A stretch of DNA of 64,000 bases, from the NCBI GenBank assembly GCA_044506885.1, contig JBIQKC010000008.1:1-64000 (forward strand). Direction: 5' to 3'. Of this stretch, positions 9,127 through 16,389 are shown one piece after another. Under the pieces are notes generated by a model. That model saw only the letters and a list, made by a program, of their open reading frames with translations. It was not told where the DNA came from and ran no database searches. The position numbers and the translations under genes were made by a program. This stretch comes from Croceibacterium_A sp044506885 (GTDB taxonomy: Bacteria > Pseudomonadota > Alphaproteobacteria > Sphingomonadales > Sphingomonadaceae). How positions within the stretch are numbered: the first letter of the stretch is position 1; each line of letters starts with the position of its first letter.

Positions 9127-9150
9127 GGTGTATCGTGCTGGTGATACACC
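9127..9150. promoter_or_regulatory. Inverted repeat upstream of S9 peptidase, possible operator
   Basis: GGTGTATC (9127-9134) and GATACACC (9143-9150) form a perfect 8-bp inverted repeat with an 8-bp spacer, 15 bp upstream of the peptidase start codon. The geometry suits a dimeric winged-helix or helix-turn-helix regulator. It also covers a GATACA-like -10 region on the minus strand. No regulator gene is adjacent, so the binding protein is unknown. Confidence 0.4.
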
Positions 9151-9178
9151 TAGGCGTTCGTGGCGCGGTTGGAAAGCG

Positions 9179-9796
9179 TCATAGGGCCGGGTTGTTGTAG
9201 CAATGCCATGTCAGGATCGCGATTGCGCCACGGTGCGGACGCCAGCCTTCCGCCAGCGCTCGCGTGGCTTTCTCGCTCGGCCGTTCCTCCAGCCCGAGGA
9301 TGCGCCCGATGCCGGCCTGCACCGCCAGATCGCCGGCAGGCCAGATGTCGGGCCGGCCTTCGGCGAACAGGAGGTAGATTTCCGCCGACCAGCGGCCGAT
9401 GCCCTTGATGCGCACGAGTTGCGCGATCGCTTGCTCGTCGTCGGCGGGGAGAGCGTCGAAGTCGATCTCGCCGGCCGCCACCAGCTCGCACAGCGACCGG
9501 GCATAGCCCTGCTTCTGCCGCGACAGGCCGCAGGCGCGCAAGGCGTCGAAATCCTGCGCCAGCAGCGCGTCTGCCGCCATCTCCTCGCCCAGCAGCGCTT
9601 CCAGCTTGCGCCACACGCTCGCCGCCGCCGCCACGCTCACCTGCTGGCCGACGATGGTCCGCAGCAGCGTGCGATAGCCGGTTTCGCGGATGCGCGGTTC
9701 GGGATAGCCGGCACGGGCCAGCGCCGTGGCGATCGCCGGTTCGCGCGCCGCCACCGCGTCGAGCCCATGCGCCAGTTGCTCCGCGCTCAAGCCCAT
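9179..9796 (-). CDS. DNA-3-methyladenine glycosylase II family (AlkA-like)
   Basis: This base-excision repair glycosylase removes alkylated purines. The 205-residue protein is the HhH-GPD core without the N-terminal domain of E. coli AlkA. The helix-hairpin-helix is VRIKGIGRWSAEI (128-140), and the catalytic aspartate is expected at Asp156 in PAGDLAV. There are no iron-sulfur cysteines at the C-terminus, which excludes EndoIII and MutY. The ATG at 9796 is 86 bp from the divergent ferredoxin gene. Confidence 0.88.
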   Translation of the reverse strand: MGLSAEQLAHGLDAVAAREPAIATALARAGYPEPRIRETGYRTLLRTIVGQQVSVAAAASVWRKLEALLGEEMAADALLAQDFDALRACGLSRQKQGYARSLCELVAAGEIDFDALPADDEQAIAQLVRIKGIGRWSAEIYLLFAEGRPDIWPAGDLAVQAGIGRILGLEERPSEKATRALAEGWRPHRGAIAILTWHCYNNPAL

Positions 9797-9882
9797 CTAT
9801 CCCTCCGTCAATAAGTCGGCCGCTTGCCAAATCGGGTCGCGCTCCCGTAGCAGCCCTGCGCAATAGAAAGGAAGCCGCCCCC

Positions 9883-10200
9883 ATGCCCAGCCTGACCGTC
9901 ACCACCCGCTCCGGAGAAGCCCGCACCGTCGAGACGGGGCCGGGCCTGACGGTGATGGAAGCGATCCGCGACAACGGCTTCGACGAGCTGCTGGCGCTGT
10001 GCGGCGGGTGCTGCTCGTGCGCCACATGCCACGTCCATATCGATGACGAATTCCTGCCGCTGCTCCCGCCGATGAGCGTGGACGAGGACGACCTGCTCGA
10101 TTCGAGCGACGACCGCGACGCCAACTCGCGGCTCGGCTGCCAGATACCGTTCACCGACGAACTGGACGGGTTGCGCGTGCGGATCGCCGAGGAAGACTGA
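9883..10200 (+). CDS. [2Fe-2S] ferredoxin, adrenodoxin type
   Basis: The 105-residue electron carrier has cluster ligands Cys40, Cys46, Cys49 and Cys86 with the vertebrate-type spacing (C-x5-C-x2-C-x36-C). Two extra cysteines, Cys43 and Cys44, sit within the cluster loop (CGGCCSCATC). The acidic helix after the loop (SVDEDDLLDSSDDRD) is the usual docking face for reductases or P450s. A ribosome binding site AAAGGAAG precedes the ATG. The gene is not next to isc genes or a P450, so it is more likely a P450-type or general ferredoxin than the Isc ferredoxin Fdx. Confidence 0.92.
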   Translation: MPSLTVTTRSGEARTVETGPGLTVMEAIRDNGFDELLALCGGCCSCATCHVHIDDEFLPLLPPMSVDEDDLLDSSDDRDANSRLGCQIPFTDELDGLRVRIAEED

Positions 10201-10263
10201 ACTTAGGCGCCCTCAAGCGCATCTGCGTTGCGCGCGGCGGCCCGCCCGCCTAATCCACAGTCC

Positions 10264-11259
10264 ATGACTGCTCCCGCGCCGCTTCGCACCACGATCGACC
10301 TCATCGGCAACACGCCGCTGGTGCTGCTCGAAGGGCCGAGCGAGGCGGCGGGCTGCGAGATCTGGGGCAAGTGCGAATTCGCCAATCCCGGCGCTTCGGT
10401 GAAGGACCGCGCGGCGCTGTGGATCGTCCGCGACGCGGAAGCGCGGGGCGAGCTCAAGGCGGGCGGGACGGTGGTCGAAGGGACCGCCGGCAACACCGGC
10501 ATCGGCCTCGCGCTCGTCGCCAATGCGCGCGGGTACAAGACGATCATCGTCATGCCGGACAATCAGTCGAAGGAGAAGATGGACACGCTGCGCGCGCTCG
10601 GCGCGGAGCTGGTCCTCGTCCCGCCGACCAAGTTCGCCGATCCCGCGCACTTCGTCCACACCTCGCGCCGGCTGGCCGAGGAGACCGAAGGGGCCGTCTG
10701 GGCCAACCAGTTCGACAACATCGCCAACCGCAAGGCGCATATCGAAAGCACCGCACCCGAAATCTGGCAGCAGATGGAAGGCCGGGTGGACGGCTTCACC
10801 TGCGCCGTCGGCACCGGCGGCACGCTGGCCGGCGTCGCCATGGGGCTCAAGGAATTCGACGAGAAGATCCGCATCGCGCTGACCGATCCGCACGGCGCGG
10901 CGCTCTACAACTATTACGCCTGCGGCGAGCTGTCGTCGGAAGGCAGCTCGGTGGCGGAAGGGATCGGGCAGGGCCGCATCACCGCCAACCTCGAAGGCGC
11001 GCCGATCGACACCCAGTTCCGCATCTCCGATGCGGAGGGGCTCGAATGGGTCGGCCGGCTGCTCAAGGAAGAAGGGCTGTGCCTGGGGCTGTCCTCGGGC
11101 ATCAACGTCGCGGGTGCGGTGGCGCTGGGCAGGCAGCTTGGTCCTGACAGCCGGGTGGCGACGATCCTGTGCGACACCGGCTTCCGCTACCTGTCCTCGC
11201 TCTACAATCGCGAATGGCTGGAAGCGAAGGGCCTGCCGGTTTTCGACTGGCTGCGTTAA
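10264..11259 (+). CDS. cysK: Cysteine synthase (O-acetylserine sulfhydrylase)
   Basis: This PLP enzyme makes cysteine from O-acetylserine and sulfide. In the 331-residue protein the PLP lysine is Lys47 in SVKDRA. The phosphate-binding loop near the substrate is GTAGNTG (73-79), a glycine-rich loop VGTGGTLAG lies further on, and SSGINVAGA holds the serine that contacts the PLP ring nitrogen. The protein is slightly longer than E. coli CysK (323) and belongs to an alphaproteobacterial subgroup. The start is the ATG at 10264; an upstream in-frame start at 10228 is unlikely. It would use the sulfide from the cys operon at 40.4-44.4 kb. Confidence 0.88.
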   Translation: MTAPAPLRTTIDLIGNTPLVLLEGPSEAAGCEIWGKCEFANPGASVKDRAALWIVRDAEARGELKAGGTVVEGTAGNTGIGLALVANARGYKTIIVMPDNQSKEKMDTLRALGAELVLVPPTKFADPAHFVHTSRRLAEETEGAVWANQFDNIANRKAHIESTAPEIWQQMEGRVDGFTCAVGTGGTLAGVAMGLKEFDEKIRIALTDPHGAALYNYYACGELSSEGSSVAEGIGQGRITANLEGAPIDTQFRISDAEGLEWVGRLLKEEGLCLGLSSGINVAGAVALGRQLGPDSRVATILCDTGFRYLSSLYNREWLEAKGLPVFDWLR

Positions 11260-11274
11260 TCTCGCGCGGCTAGA

Positions 11275-11643
11275 ATGCCTGGCATGGCGATCTTCGATGC
11301 CCGCCGCCCGCGTCCCTCGTCCGACGGCGATCCCGCCGCCGCGACGCCGCTCGCCGGCACGCGCTCGCAGGCGATGCAGCGGCTCCAGGTCGGGCTGTTC
11401 GGCCTTGCCTCGATGGTGCTGTTGGTGGGGCTCGCCAGCATCATCAAGTCCAATGTGCGCGAGAACGAGGCGCGGGTGGTGCCGGAGGCTGCGCCGGCCG
11501 TAGCCGCGCCATCCGGGGCGGAGAAGGCGACCGATCCGCTGGTCGATGCCGGCGTGGTGCCGGCGATGCCGGCGGAGCCCGCCGCCACGAGTTCGCCCGC
11601 TCCGGTCGAAATCATCCATGTCCCCGATATTCAGGCGCCTTAG
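11275..11643 (+). CDS. Small single-pass membrane protein, unknown
   Basis: The 122-residue product has a charged N-terminus, one membrane helix at about residues 39-58 (VGLFGLASMVLLVGLASII) and a Pro/Ala/Glu-rich tail. No domain is recognised. Either the ATG at 11275 or the one at 11284 could be used. Its last 26 bp overlap the start of the next gene, and it follows cysK by 15 bp. The pair of this gene and the next probably acts together at the inner membrane just before the dcw cluster. Confidence 0.6.
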   Translation: MPGMAIFDARRPRPSSDGDPAAATPLAGTRSQAMQRLQVGLFGLASMVLLVGLASIIKSNVRENEARVVPEAAPAVAAPSGAEKATDPLVDAGVVPAMPAEPAATSSPAPVEIIHVPDIQAP

Positions 11644-12349
11644 CGGCGTTCTGGTCTTCGCTCTGCTGGCCCTGTCGTCGCCGGTTCGGGCGAGCGACGG
11701 CGGCGAGGACGGCGTTCCCCGGCTGGGCCTGACGGGCACGATCCCGATCTATTGGGGCGAAGCCGAAGACATCGCCGCGCAGCTCGGCGGCGATGTCGAG
11801 CCGCACTGGGCGCGCGCGCAGATCGAGGCCGGCTATCGCCTTCGCCCGCTCGATACGCTCGCCGCCGCCGATCTCGCCGGGCTCGACATGCTGCTTCTGG
11901 CGCAGCCGCGGGCGCTGACTCCGGCGGAGAACGTCGCGCTCGACGCCTGGGTGCGCGGCGGCGGGCTGCTGCTGCTGTTCGCCGACCCGATGCTGACCGG
12001 CGAATCGCGCTTCGCGATCGGCGATCGCCGCCGGCCGCAGGACGTGATCGTGCTCTCGCCCATTCTCGATCATTGGGGCCTGCGCCTCGAATTCGATTTC
12101 GACCAGGATGCGGGTTTCTCCACCGTCACGGCGGGGGAAACGGCATTGCCCGTCAACCTGCCGGGTCGATTCGCCAGCGCCGGGGGGGATTGCGCGATCG
12201 AGGCCGAATCGATTCTCGCACGCTGCCGGATCGGCGAGGGCCGCGCGCTCATCGTGGCCGACGCCGGGCTGCTCGATCTGCATCATCCCCATCCCGACGC
12301 GCCGCGCGCGCTTGCCTGGCTGCTGGAACAGGCGTTTCGCGCCGAATAA
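11618..12349 (+). CDS. Secreted GldG/DUF4350-like protein
   Basis: The 243-residue product has a signal peptide (MSPIFRRLSGVLVFALLALSS, cleavage near VRA-SDGG). The mature part shows a Rossmann-like domain with GLTGTIPIYWGEAEDI, the segment LAGLDMLLLAQPRALTPAENVALDAWVRGGGLLL and a late ADAGLLD. Such patterns occur in GldG/DUF4350-type proteins, which resemble ThuA or class I amidotransferase folds without catalytic residues. Function is unknown. The ATG at 11618 gives a 26-bp overlap with the preceding membrane protein gene. The dcw leader region follows. Confidence 0.65.
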   Translation: MSPIFRRLSGVLVFALLALSSPVRASDGGEDGVPRLGLTGTIPIYWGEAEDIAAQLGGDVEPHWARAQIEAGYRLRPLDTLAAADLAGLDMLLLAQPRALTPAENVALDAWVRGGGLLLLFADPMLTGESRFAIGDRRRPQDVIVLSPILDHWGLRLEFDFDQDAGFSTVTAGETALPVNLPGRFASAGGDCAIEAESILARCRIGEGRALIVADAGLLDLHHPHPDAPRALAWLLEQAFRAE

Positions 12350-12687
12350 CGGGAAAACACGGGATACGCCCGGCATCCCCCATCACGCCCTCGTGGAATC
12401 AAAGATTTACGGTTGCCGAAGACACCGCTTACACGGGATTCAGGCGACTGCGGGGATTGCTAATATCCTCTCCCCAAAGCGAAAAAATGCTCCTTCCCCA
12501 CGATTTCCCGTAATTTCCCCTTCCATCCCGCACCTGCTCGCGCTAGAGAACGAGTCCATCGGACAAGCCGCCTGCGTTGCATCCCAAGGGATGACGGTCC
12601 GCGCCATTGCGCGCGCCCGGACGGAGAAGGTCTGTCCAGACGGTTGAGGCCGAACGGTTCAGGCGAGTGCGCGGGGTGTCGGGGGAA
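12350..12687 (+). promoter_or_regulatory. Leader and promoter region of the dcw cluster
   Basis: This 338-bp stretch holds no convincing gene. It is locally less GC-rich from about 12390 to 12530. A TAATAT at 12461-12466 could serve as a -10 box, but no good -35 lies 16-18 bp upstream. Four C-rich repeats with 10-bp spacing (12495-12532) follow and are described separately. GAATC or GATTC (CcrM-type GANTC) occurs near 12394 and 12437. The last 150 bp before mraZ contain no clear hairpin. I searched for the conserved RNase P RNA segments here and did not see them. Confidence 0.5.
12495..12532 (+). promoter_or_regulatory. Four 10-bp-spaced repeats, candidate MraZ operator
   Basis: CCC triplets stand at 12497-12499, 12507-12509, 12517-12519 and 12527-12529, each preceded by T. 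On the minus strand they read as CGGGA, GGGGA, CGGGA and GGGGA, one per helical turn. E. coli MraZ binds direct TGGGN repeats with 5-nt spacers, the same 10-bp period. The repeats lie about 160-190 bp upstream of mraZ and just after a TAATAT box, as expected for autorepression of the cluster. Confidence 0.65.
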
Positions 12688-13191
12688 GTGGCGGCAAGGT
12701 CGGTATCGGGATACAGCGGACAAGGCTTTTCGCCACGCGGCGAAAAAGGCCGCTACGTCCTGCCGCCCGCGTTCCGCAACGCCATCGCCCCCGGCAAGGA
12801 CGACGAACGGATCCTGTGCCTCGGCAAGCATGATCGGTGGGACTGCCTCGTCGGTTTCGGCCTGTCGCGCACCGCCATGTTCGAAGCCCAGCTCGATCGC
12901 GAGGAGGACAACGCCGTCCGTCTCGGCAAGGAGTTCGACCGCGAGCAGCGCTCCACGCAGTTGTGGACCTTTTCCGAAATCCCGTTCGACGCCAGCGGCC
13001 GCTTCGTCATGCCCGACCACCTGGGCGAACTGTGCGGCATCGGCGAGGGGATCTGTTTCCTCGGCGGCGGCCAGTTCTTCACCCTGTGGGCGCCGAAACG
13101 GCTCTACGCGATGGACGCGGGCTGGGAAGGGCAGCAGGCCGTGTGTCGCAAGCTCGAAGCGGACGCCGCCGCGAAGGGGAAGCGCAAATGA
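12688..13191 (+). CDS. mraZ: Transcriptional regulator MraZ
   Basis: This DNA-binding AbrB-fold protein heads the division and cell-wall cluster and represses it in other bacteria. The two SpoVT/AbrB-like halves are visible: YSGQGFSPRGEKGRYVLPPAFR near the start and FDASGRFVMPDHLGEL about 80 residues later. The start is uncertain because no ATG is suitable; GTG at 12688 gives 167 residues, GTG at 12676 four more. The stop overlaps the start of rsmH by 4 bp. A set of 10-bp repeats upstream is its likely target. Confidence 0.9.
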   Translation: MAARSVSGYSGQGFSPRGEKGRYVLPPAFRNAIAPGKDDERILCLGKHDRWDCLVGFGLSRTAMFEAQLDREEDNAVRLGKEFDREQRSTQLWTFSEIPFDASGRFVMPDHLGELCGIGEGICFLGGGQFFTLWAPKRLYAMDAGWEGQQAVCRKLEADAAAKGKRK

Positions 13192-14144
13192 CCCTTCAGC
13201 AAGCCCAAGGCCCCCACGTCCCCGTCCTGCTCGACGAAGTCCTGGCCGCGCTTTCGCCGCGTCCGGGCGACGTGGTTGTGGACGCCACGTTCGGCGCCGG
13301 CGGCTATACGCGCGCCTTCCTCGATGCGGGCGCCACGGTGCATGCCTTCGATCGCGATCCCGACGCCATTGCCGCCGGGCGCGAGTGGCCGGAAACGGAG
13401 GAAACGCCGCCCCGGCTGGTGCTGCACCCGCGCCGGTTTTCGGAAATGATCGAAGCGCTGGCCGAAGCCGGCGTGGCGCGGGTCGACGGGGTCGCCATGG
13501 ACATCGGCGTCTCCTCGATGCAGCTCGACCGGGCGGAGCGCGGATTCGCCTTCTCGGCCGACGGTCCGCTCGACATGACCATGAGCCGGTCCGGCCCGAC
13601 CGCCGCCGATTTCCTCAACGAAGCGCCAGAGGCGGACATCGCCGACGTGCTGTGGCGCTATGGCGAGGAGCGGCAGAGCCGCCGCGTCGCGCGCGCCATT
13701 GTCGCCGCGCGCCCGCTTTCGACCACCGGCGAACTGGCGCAGGTGGTGCGCAAGGCGCTCGGCTATCGTGTCGGTGCGCCCAAGGACCCGGCGACCCGCA
13801 GCTTCCAGGCGATCCGCATCCACGTGAACGGCGAGCTGGACGAACTGGCCGATGGCCTGCGCGCCGCCGAGCGTCTGCTGCGCGCCGGCGGGCGTCTGGC
13901 GGTGGTCACTTTCCACAGCCTGGAGGATCGCATCGTCAAGCACTTCCTGCGCGAAGCGGCGGGCGCGGTTGCGCGCGTCAGCCGCCACTTGCCCGATGCG
14001 CCGCCCGCCGCGGCCCCGGCGTTCGAGCGGGTGTCGAGGGCAATCCGCCCGTCCGAGGCGGAAACGCTGCGCAATCCGCGGGCGCGCTCGGCCACGCTGC
14101 GCGCCGCCACCCGCACCGACGCGCCTGCGAGGCTGGCGGCATGA
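13188..14144 (+). CDS. rsmH: 16S rRNA (cytosine1402-N4)-methyltransferase RsmH
   Basis: This enzyme methylates N4 of C1402 in 16S rRNA using S-adenosylmethionine. The 318-residue protein has the HVPVLLDEVL start (10-19), the SAM motif DATFGAGGYT (32-41), the MDIGVSSMQLD segment and the C-terminal TFHSLEDRIVKHF motif, all hallmarks of MraW/RsmH. The ATG at 13188 overlaps the mraZ stop, and its own stop overlaps ftsL, in both cases by 4 bp. Confidence 0.97.
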   Translation: MTLQQAQGPHVPVLLDEVLAALSPRPGDVVVDATFGAGGYTRAFLDAGATVHAFDRDPDAIAAGREWPETEETPPRLVLHPRRFSEMIEALAEAGVARVDGVAMDIGVSSMQLDRAERGFAFSADGPLDMTMSRSGPTAADFLNEAPEADIADVLWRYGEERQSRRVARAIVAARPLSTTGELAQVVRKALGYRVGAPKDPATRSFQAIRIHVNGELDELADGLRAAERLLRAGGRLAVVTFHSLEDRIVKHFLREAAGAVARVSRHLPDAPPAAAPAFERVSRAIRPSEAETLRNPRARSATLRAATRTDAPARLAA

Positions 14145-14662
14145 CTCCGCAGGGCAACCTTCGCCGGATCGGCTGGATTGCGGCGCTGGCGTGCTGCACC
14201 GCGCTGTACCTGATGCTGCACCTGAAGGTTCACGCGGTGCGCAGCGATGTCGTGCGCGCCGAACGCCAGATAGTCTCGCTCGAACAGCAGAAGCTGATGC
14301 TCGAGATCGAGTTCGAGACGCGCTCAAGCCAGCGCCAGCTCGCGGCGTGGAACAGCGTCGATTTCGGCTACACCGCGCCGACGGCCGGGCAGTTCCTCGA
14401 CAGCGAGCGCCAGCTTGCGAGCTTCGGCGGCCCGCCGGCTCCGGGCGCGCCGGCGCCGATCAGGGTCGCCGGCCTGACCGATCGCGGAGAGCCCGAGTTT
14501 CCGCGCCCGGATGACGAGCGCGCGGTTTCGCCGCTGACCGGCGAACCGATTGCCGAGGAACTGCTCAGGCCGGAAGCGGCCGGCACGCTCGCTTCGGCGC
14601 GTCTCGACGACGGCCGCACGCGCATCCAGCTCGGCGCGGTGATCGCGAGCGTGGCCGAATGA
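14141..14662 (+). CDS. ftsL: Cell division protein FtsL
   Basis: This is a bitopic divisome protein that joins FtsB and FtsQ and helps activate FtsW-FtsI. The 173-residue product has a short cytoplasmic tip, one membrane helix (about 10-28), then a coiled coil (about 33-65: VRAERQIVSLEQQKLMLEIE) and a long Pro/Glu-rich periplasmic tail. Sequence conservation is low, as usual for FtsL; the position between rsmH and ftsI and the topology support the call. At 173 residues it is longer than E. coli FtsL (121). Four-bp overlaps link it to both neighbours. Confidence 0.85.
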   Translation: MTPQGNLRRIGWIAALACCTALYLMLHLKVHAVRSDVVRAERQIVSLEQQKLMLEIEFETRSSQRQLAAWNSVDFGYTAPTAGQFLDSERQLASFGGPPAPGAPAPIRVAGLTDRGEPEFPRPDDERAVSPLTGEPIAEELLRPEAAGTLASARLDDGRTRIQLGAVIASVAE

Positions 14663-16389
14663 ACGGTTTCGCCACAACGCCCGCCGCTGCCCCCATTGCC
14701 GCGCGGGTCCACGCGCGGCCGCTGAATATCCGCCGCAAGGCCCTGCTCGTGGCGCAGCTGCGTCTGCTGTTCGTCGGCCTCGCGTTCGCCACGCTCACCG
14801 CGCTGGCGCTGCTGCGCCTGGCGTTTCTCGGCGTGGTCCAGCCGGTCCACAGCGAACGCTCGATGGCCGATGCCCTGCTGCCTTCGCGTGGGGAGATCAC
14901 CGATCGCAACGGCGTGCCGCTGGCGCGCGCCTTTCCCGCCTATGCGCTGTGGTTCAACCCGCGGGCGATGGATGACGGCGGGCCGCCGCTGGTCCGTTCG
15001 CCGCAGGAAGTGGCGGCGCAGCTCAAGGCGATCTTCCCCGATCTGGATCGGGGTGAAGTGGTCCGCCAGCTCGAATCCGGCAAGGCTGGCTACCTGCGCC
15101 GCAGGGTGCTGCCCGAAGACGCCAACCGGGTGCTGGCGATCGGCGAACTGGCGCTGGAGCTGCCGCGCGAAACCGACCGGCACTATCCGCAAGGTTCGAT
15201 GGCCGCGCACGTCCTCGGCTATGTGGAAGACGGCGCGGGCCATGTCGGCATGGAGGCCGCGCTGAACGATCGCCTTACCGATCCGGCGCTGCGCGGCGCG
15301 CCGGTGGCGTTGTCGATCGACGCGCGGGTCCAGGGCGCGCTCGAGGATGAGTTGCGTCGGGGGATGCTGGCGGTCGACGCGGTCGGCGCGGCGGGCATCG
15401 TCCTCGATGTCGACACCGGCGAGGTCATGGCGCTGGCCTCGCTGCCGGAATTCGATCCGAACAACGTCGATGACGAGGGGCGCAAGCACGTCTTCAACAA
15501 GGTGACCAACCAGGTCTACGAACTCGGTTCCACTTTCAAGCCGCTGACGGTCGCTGCGGCCATCGATTCCGGCGCGTTGACGGACCTGTCGCACCGTTTC
15601 GACGCGACGCCGTTCCGCGTCGGCGGCTATACGATCAAGGATCTCCACGCCTACGGCGCGACGCTGAACGTGCCGCAGGCGCTGATCCATTCCTCGAACA
15701 CCGTCACCGCGCACGTGGTCGACGAACTCGGGCCGGCGCGACTCAAGCAGACGATGGCCGATCTCGGGATGAACGAGCGGCCTTATATCGAGCTTCCTGC
15801 GAAGGGCTTCCCGCTCTGGGCCAGCGGCGACTGGCCGCGCCTGCGGGCGATGACGGTCGGCTACGGGCACGGCATCGCGGTCACCCCGCTGCACCTCGCC
15901 AGCGCCTATGCGGCGATGGTCAACGGCGGCATCTGGCGCCCGTCCACGCTGATGAAGGTGGAGCCGGGCGAGGTGAATCGCGGCCGCCGGGTGTTCAAGG
16001 CCAGCACCAGCGCGCGGATGAACCAGCTCCTCCGGATGATTGCGCTCTACGGCACCGGCCGCAACGCCGATGCGCCCGGCTTCCGCGTCGGCGGCAAGAC
16101 CGGCAGCGCAGAAAAGCCCGGCGCCGGAGGTTATCGCAAGACATCGCTTGTCTCGACGTTCGCCGCCGCGTTCCCGATGGACCGGCCGCGCTTCGTCATC
16201 ATCGCCATGCTCGACGAGCCCAAGGGCACCGCCGCCAGCTCGTACCAGCGCACCGCCGCCTGGAACGCTGCGCCGATCGTCAAGCGGCTGGTGCCGCGCA
16301 TCGGCCCGATGCTGGGCGTGTTTCCCGACGAGAACCGCGACATCGACCTGACCGATCTCGCGCCGCTCGTCGGAAGAGGCGAAGGATGA
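14659..16389 (+). CDS. ftsI: Septal transpeptidase FtsI (PBP3)
   Basis: This class B penicillin-binding protein crosslinks septal peptidoglycan. The 576-residue protein has a cytoplasmic N-terminus, a membrane helix at about 36-58, a pedestal domain (about 70-215) and a transpeptidase domain. The catalytic motifs are STFK (Ser291 nucleophile, Lys294), SSN (345-347) and KTGS (480-483). The ATG at 14659 overlaps ftsL by 4 bp and the stop overlaps murE by 4 bp. Confidence 0.97.
   Translation: MNGFATTPAAAPIAARVHARPLNIRRKALLVAQLRLLFVGLAFATLTALALLRLAFLGVVQPVHSERSMADALLPSRGEITDRNGVPLARAFPAYALWFNPRAMDDGGPPLVRSPQEVAAQLKAIFPDLDRGEVVRQLESGKAGYLRRRVLPEDANRVLAIGELALELPRETDRHYPQGSMAAHVLGYVEDGAGHVGMEAALNDRLTDPALRGAPVALSIDARVQGALEDELRRGMLAVDAVGAAGIVLDVDTGEVMALASLPEFDPNNVDDEGRKHVFNKVTNQVYELGSTFKPLTVAAAIDSGALTDLSHRFDATPFRVGGYTIKDLHAYGATLNVPQALIHSSNTVTAHVVDELGPARLKQTMADLGMNERPYIELPAKGFPLWASGDWPRLRAMTVGYGHGIAVTPLHLASAYAAMVNGGIWRPSTLMKVEPGEVNRGRRVFKASTSARMNQLLRMIALYGTGRNADAPGFRVGGKTGSAEKPGAGGYRKTSLVSTFAAAFPMDRPRFVIIAMLDEPKGTAASSYQRTAAWNAAPIVKRLVPRIGPMLGVFPDENRDIDLTDLAPLVGRGEG

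Noticed and set aside
6959..9184. A 741-codon open frame on the plus strand opposite the S9 peptidase
   Set aside because: It is antisense to a gene with a complete catalytic triad, and its composition (Arg/His/Gln/Val-rich) is that of a GC-rich antisense frame. It has no recognisable domain.
12350..12687. RNase P RNA or another structured RNA upstream of mraZ
   Set aside because: None of the conserved RNase P segments is present, and no extended pairing was seen; the region looks like a promoter and leader.
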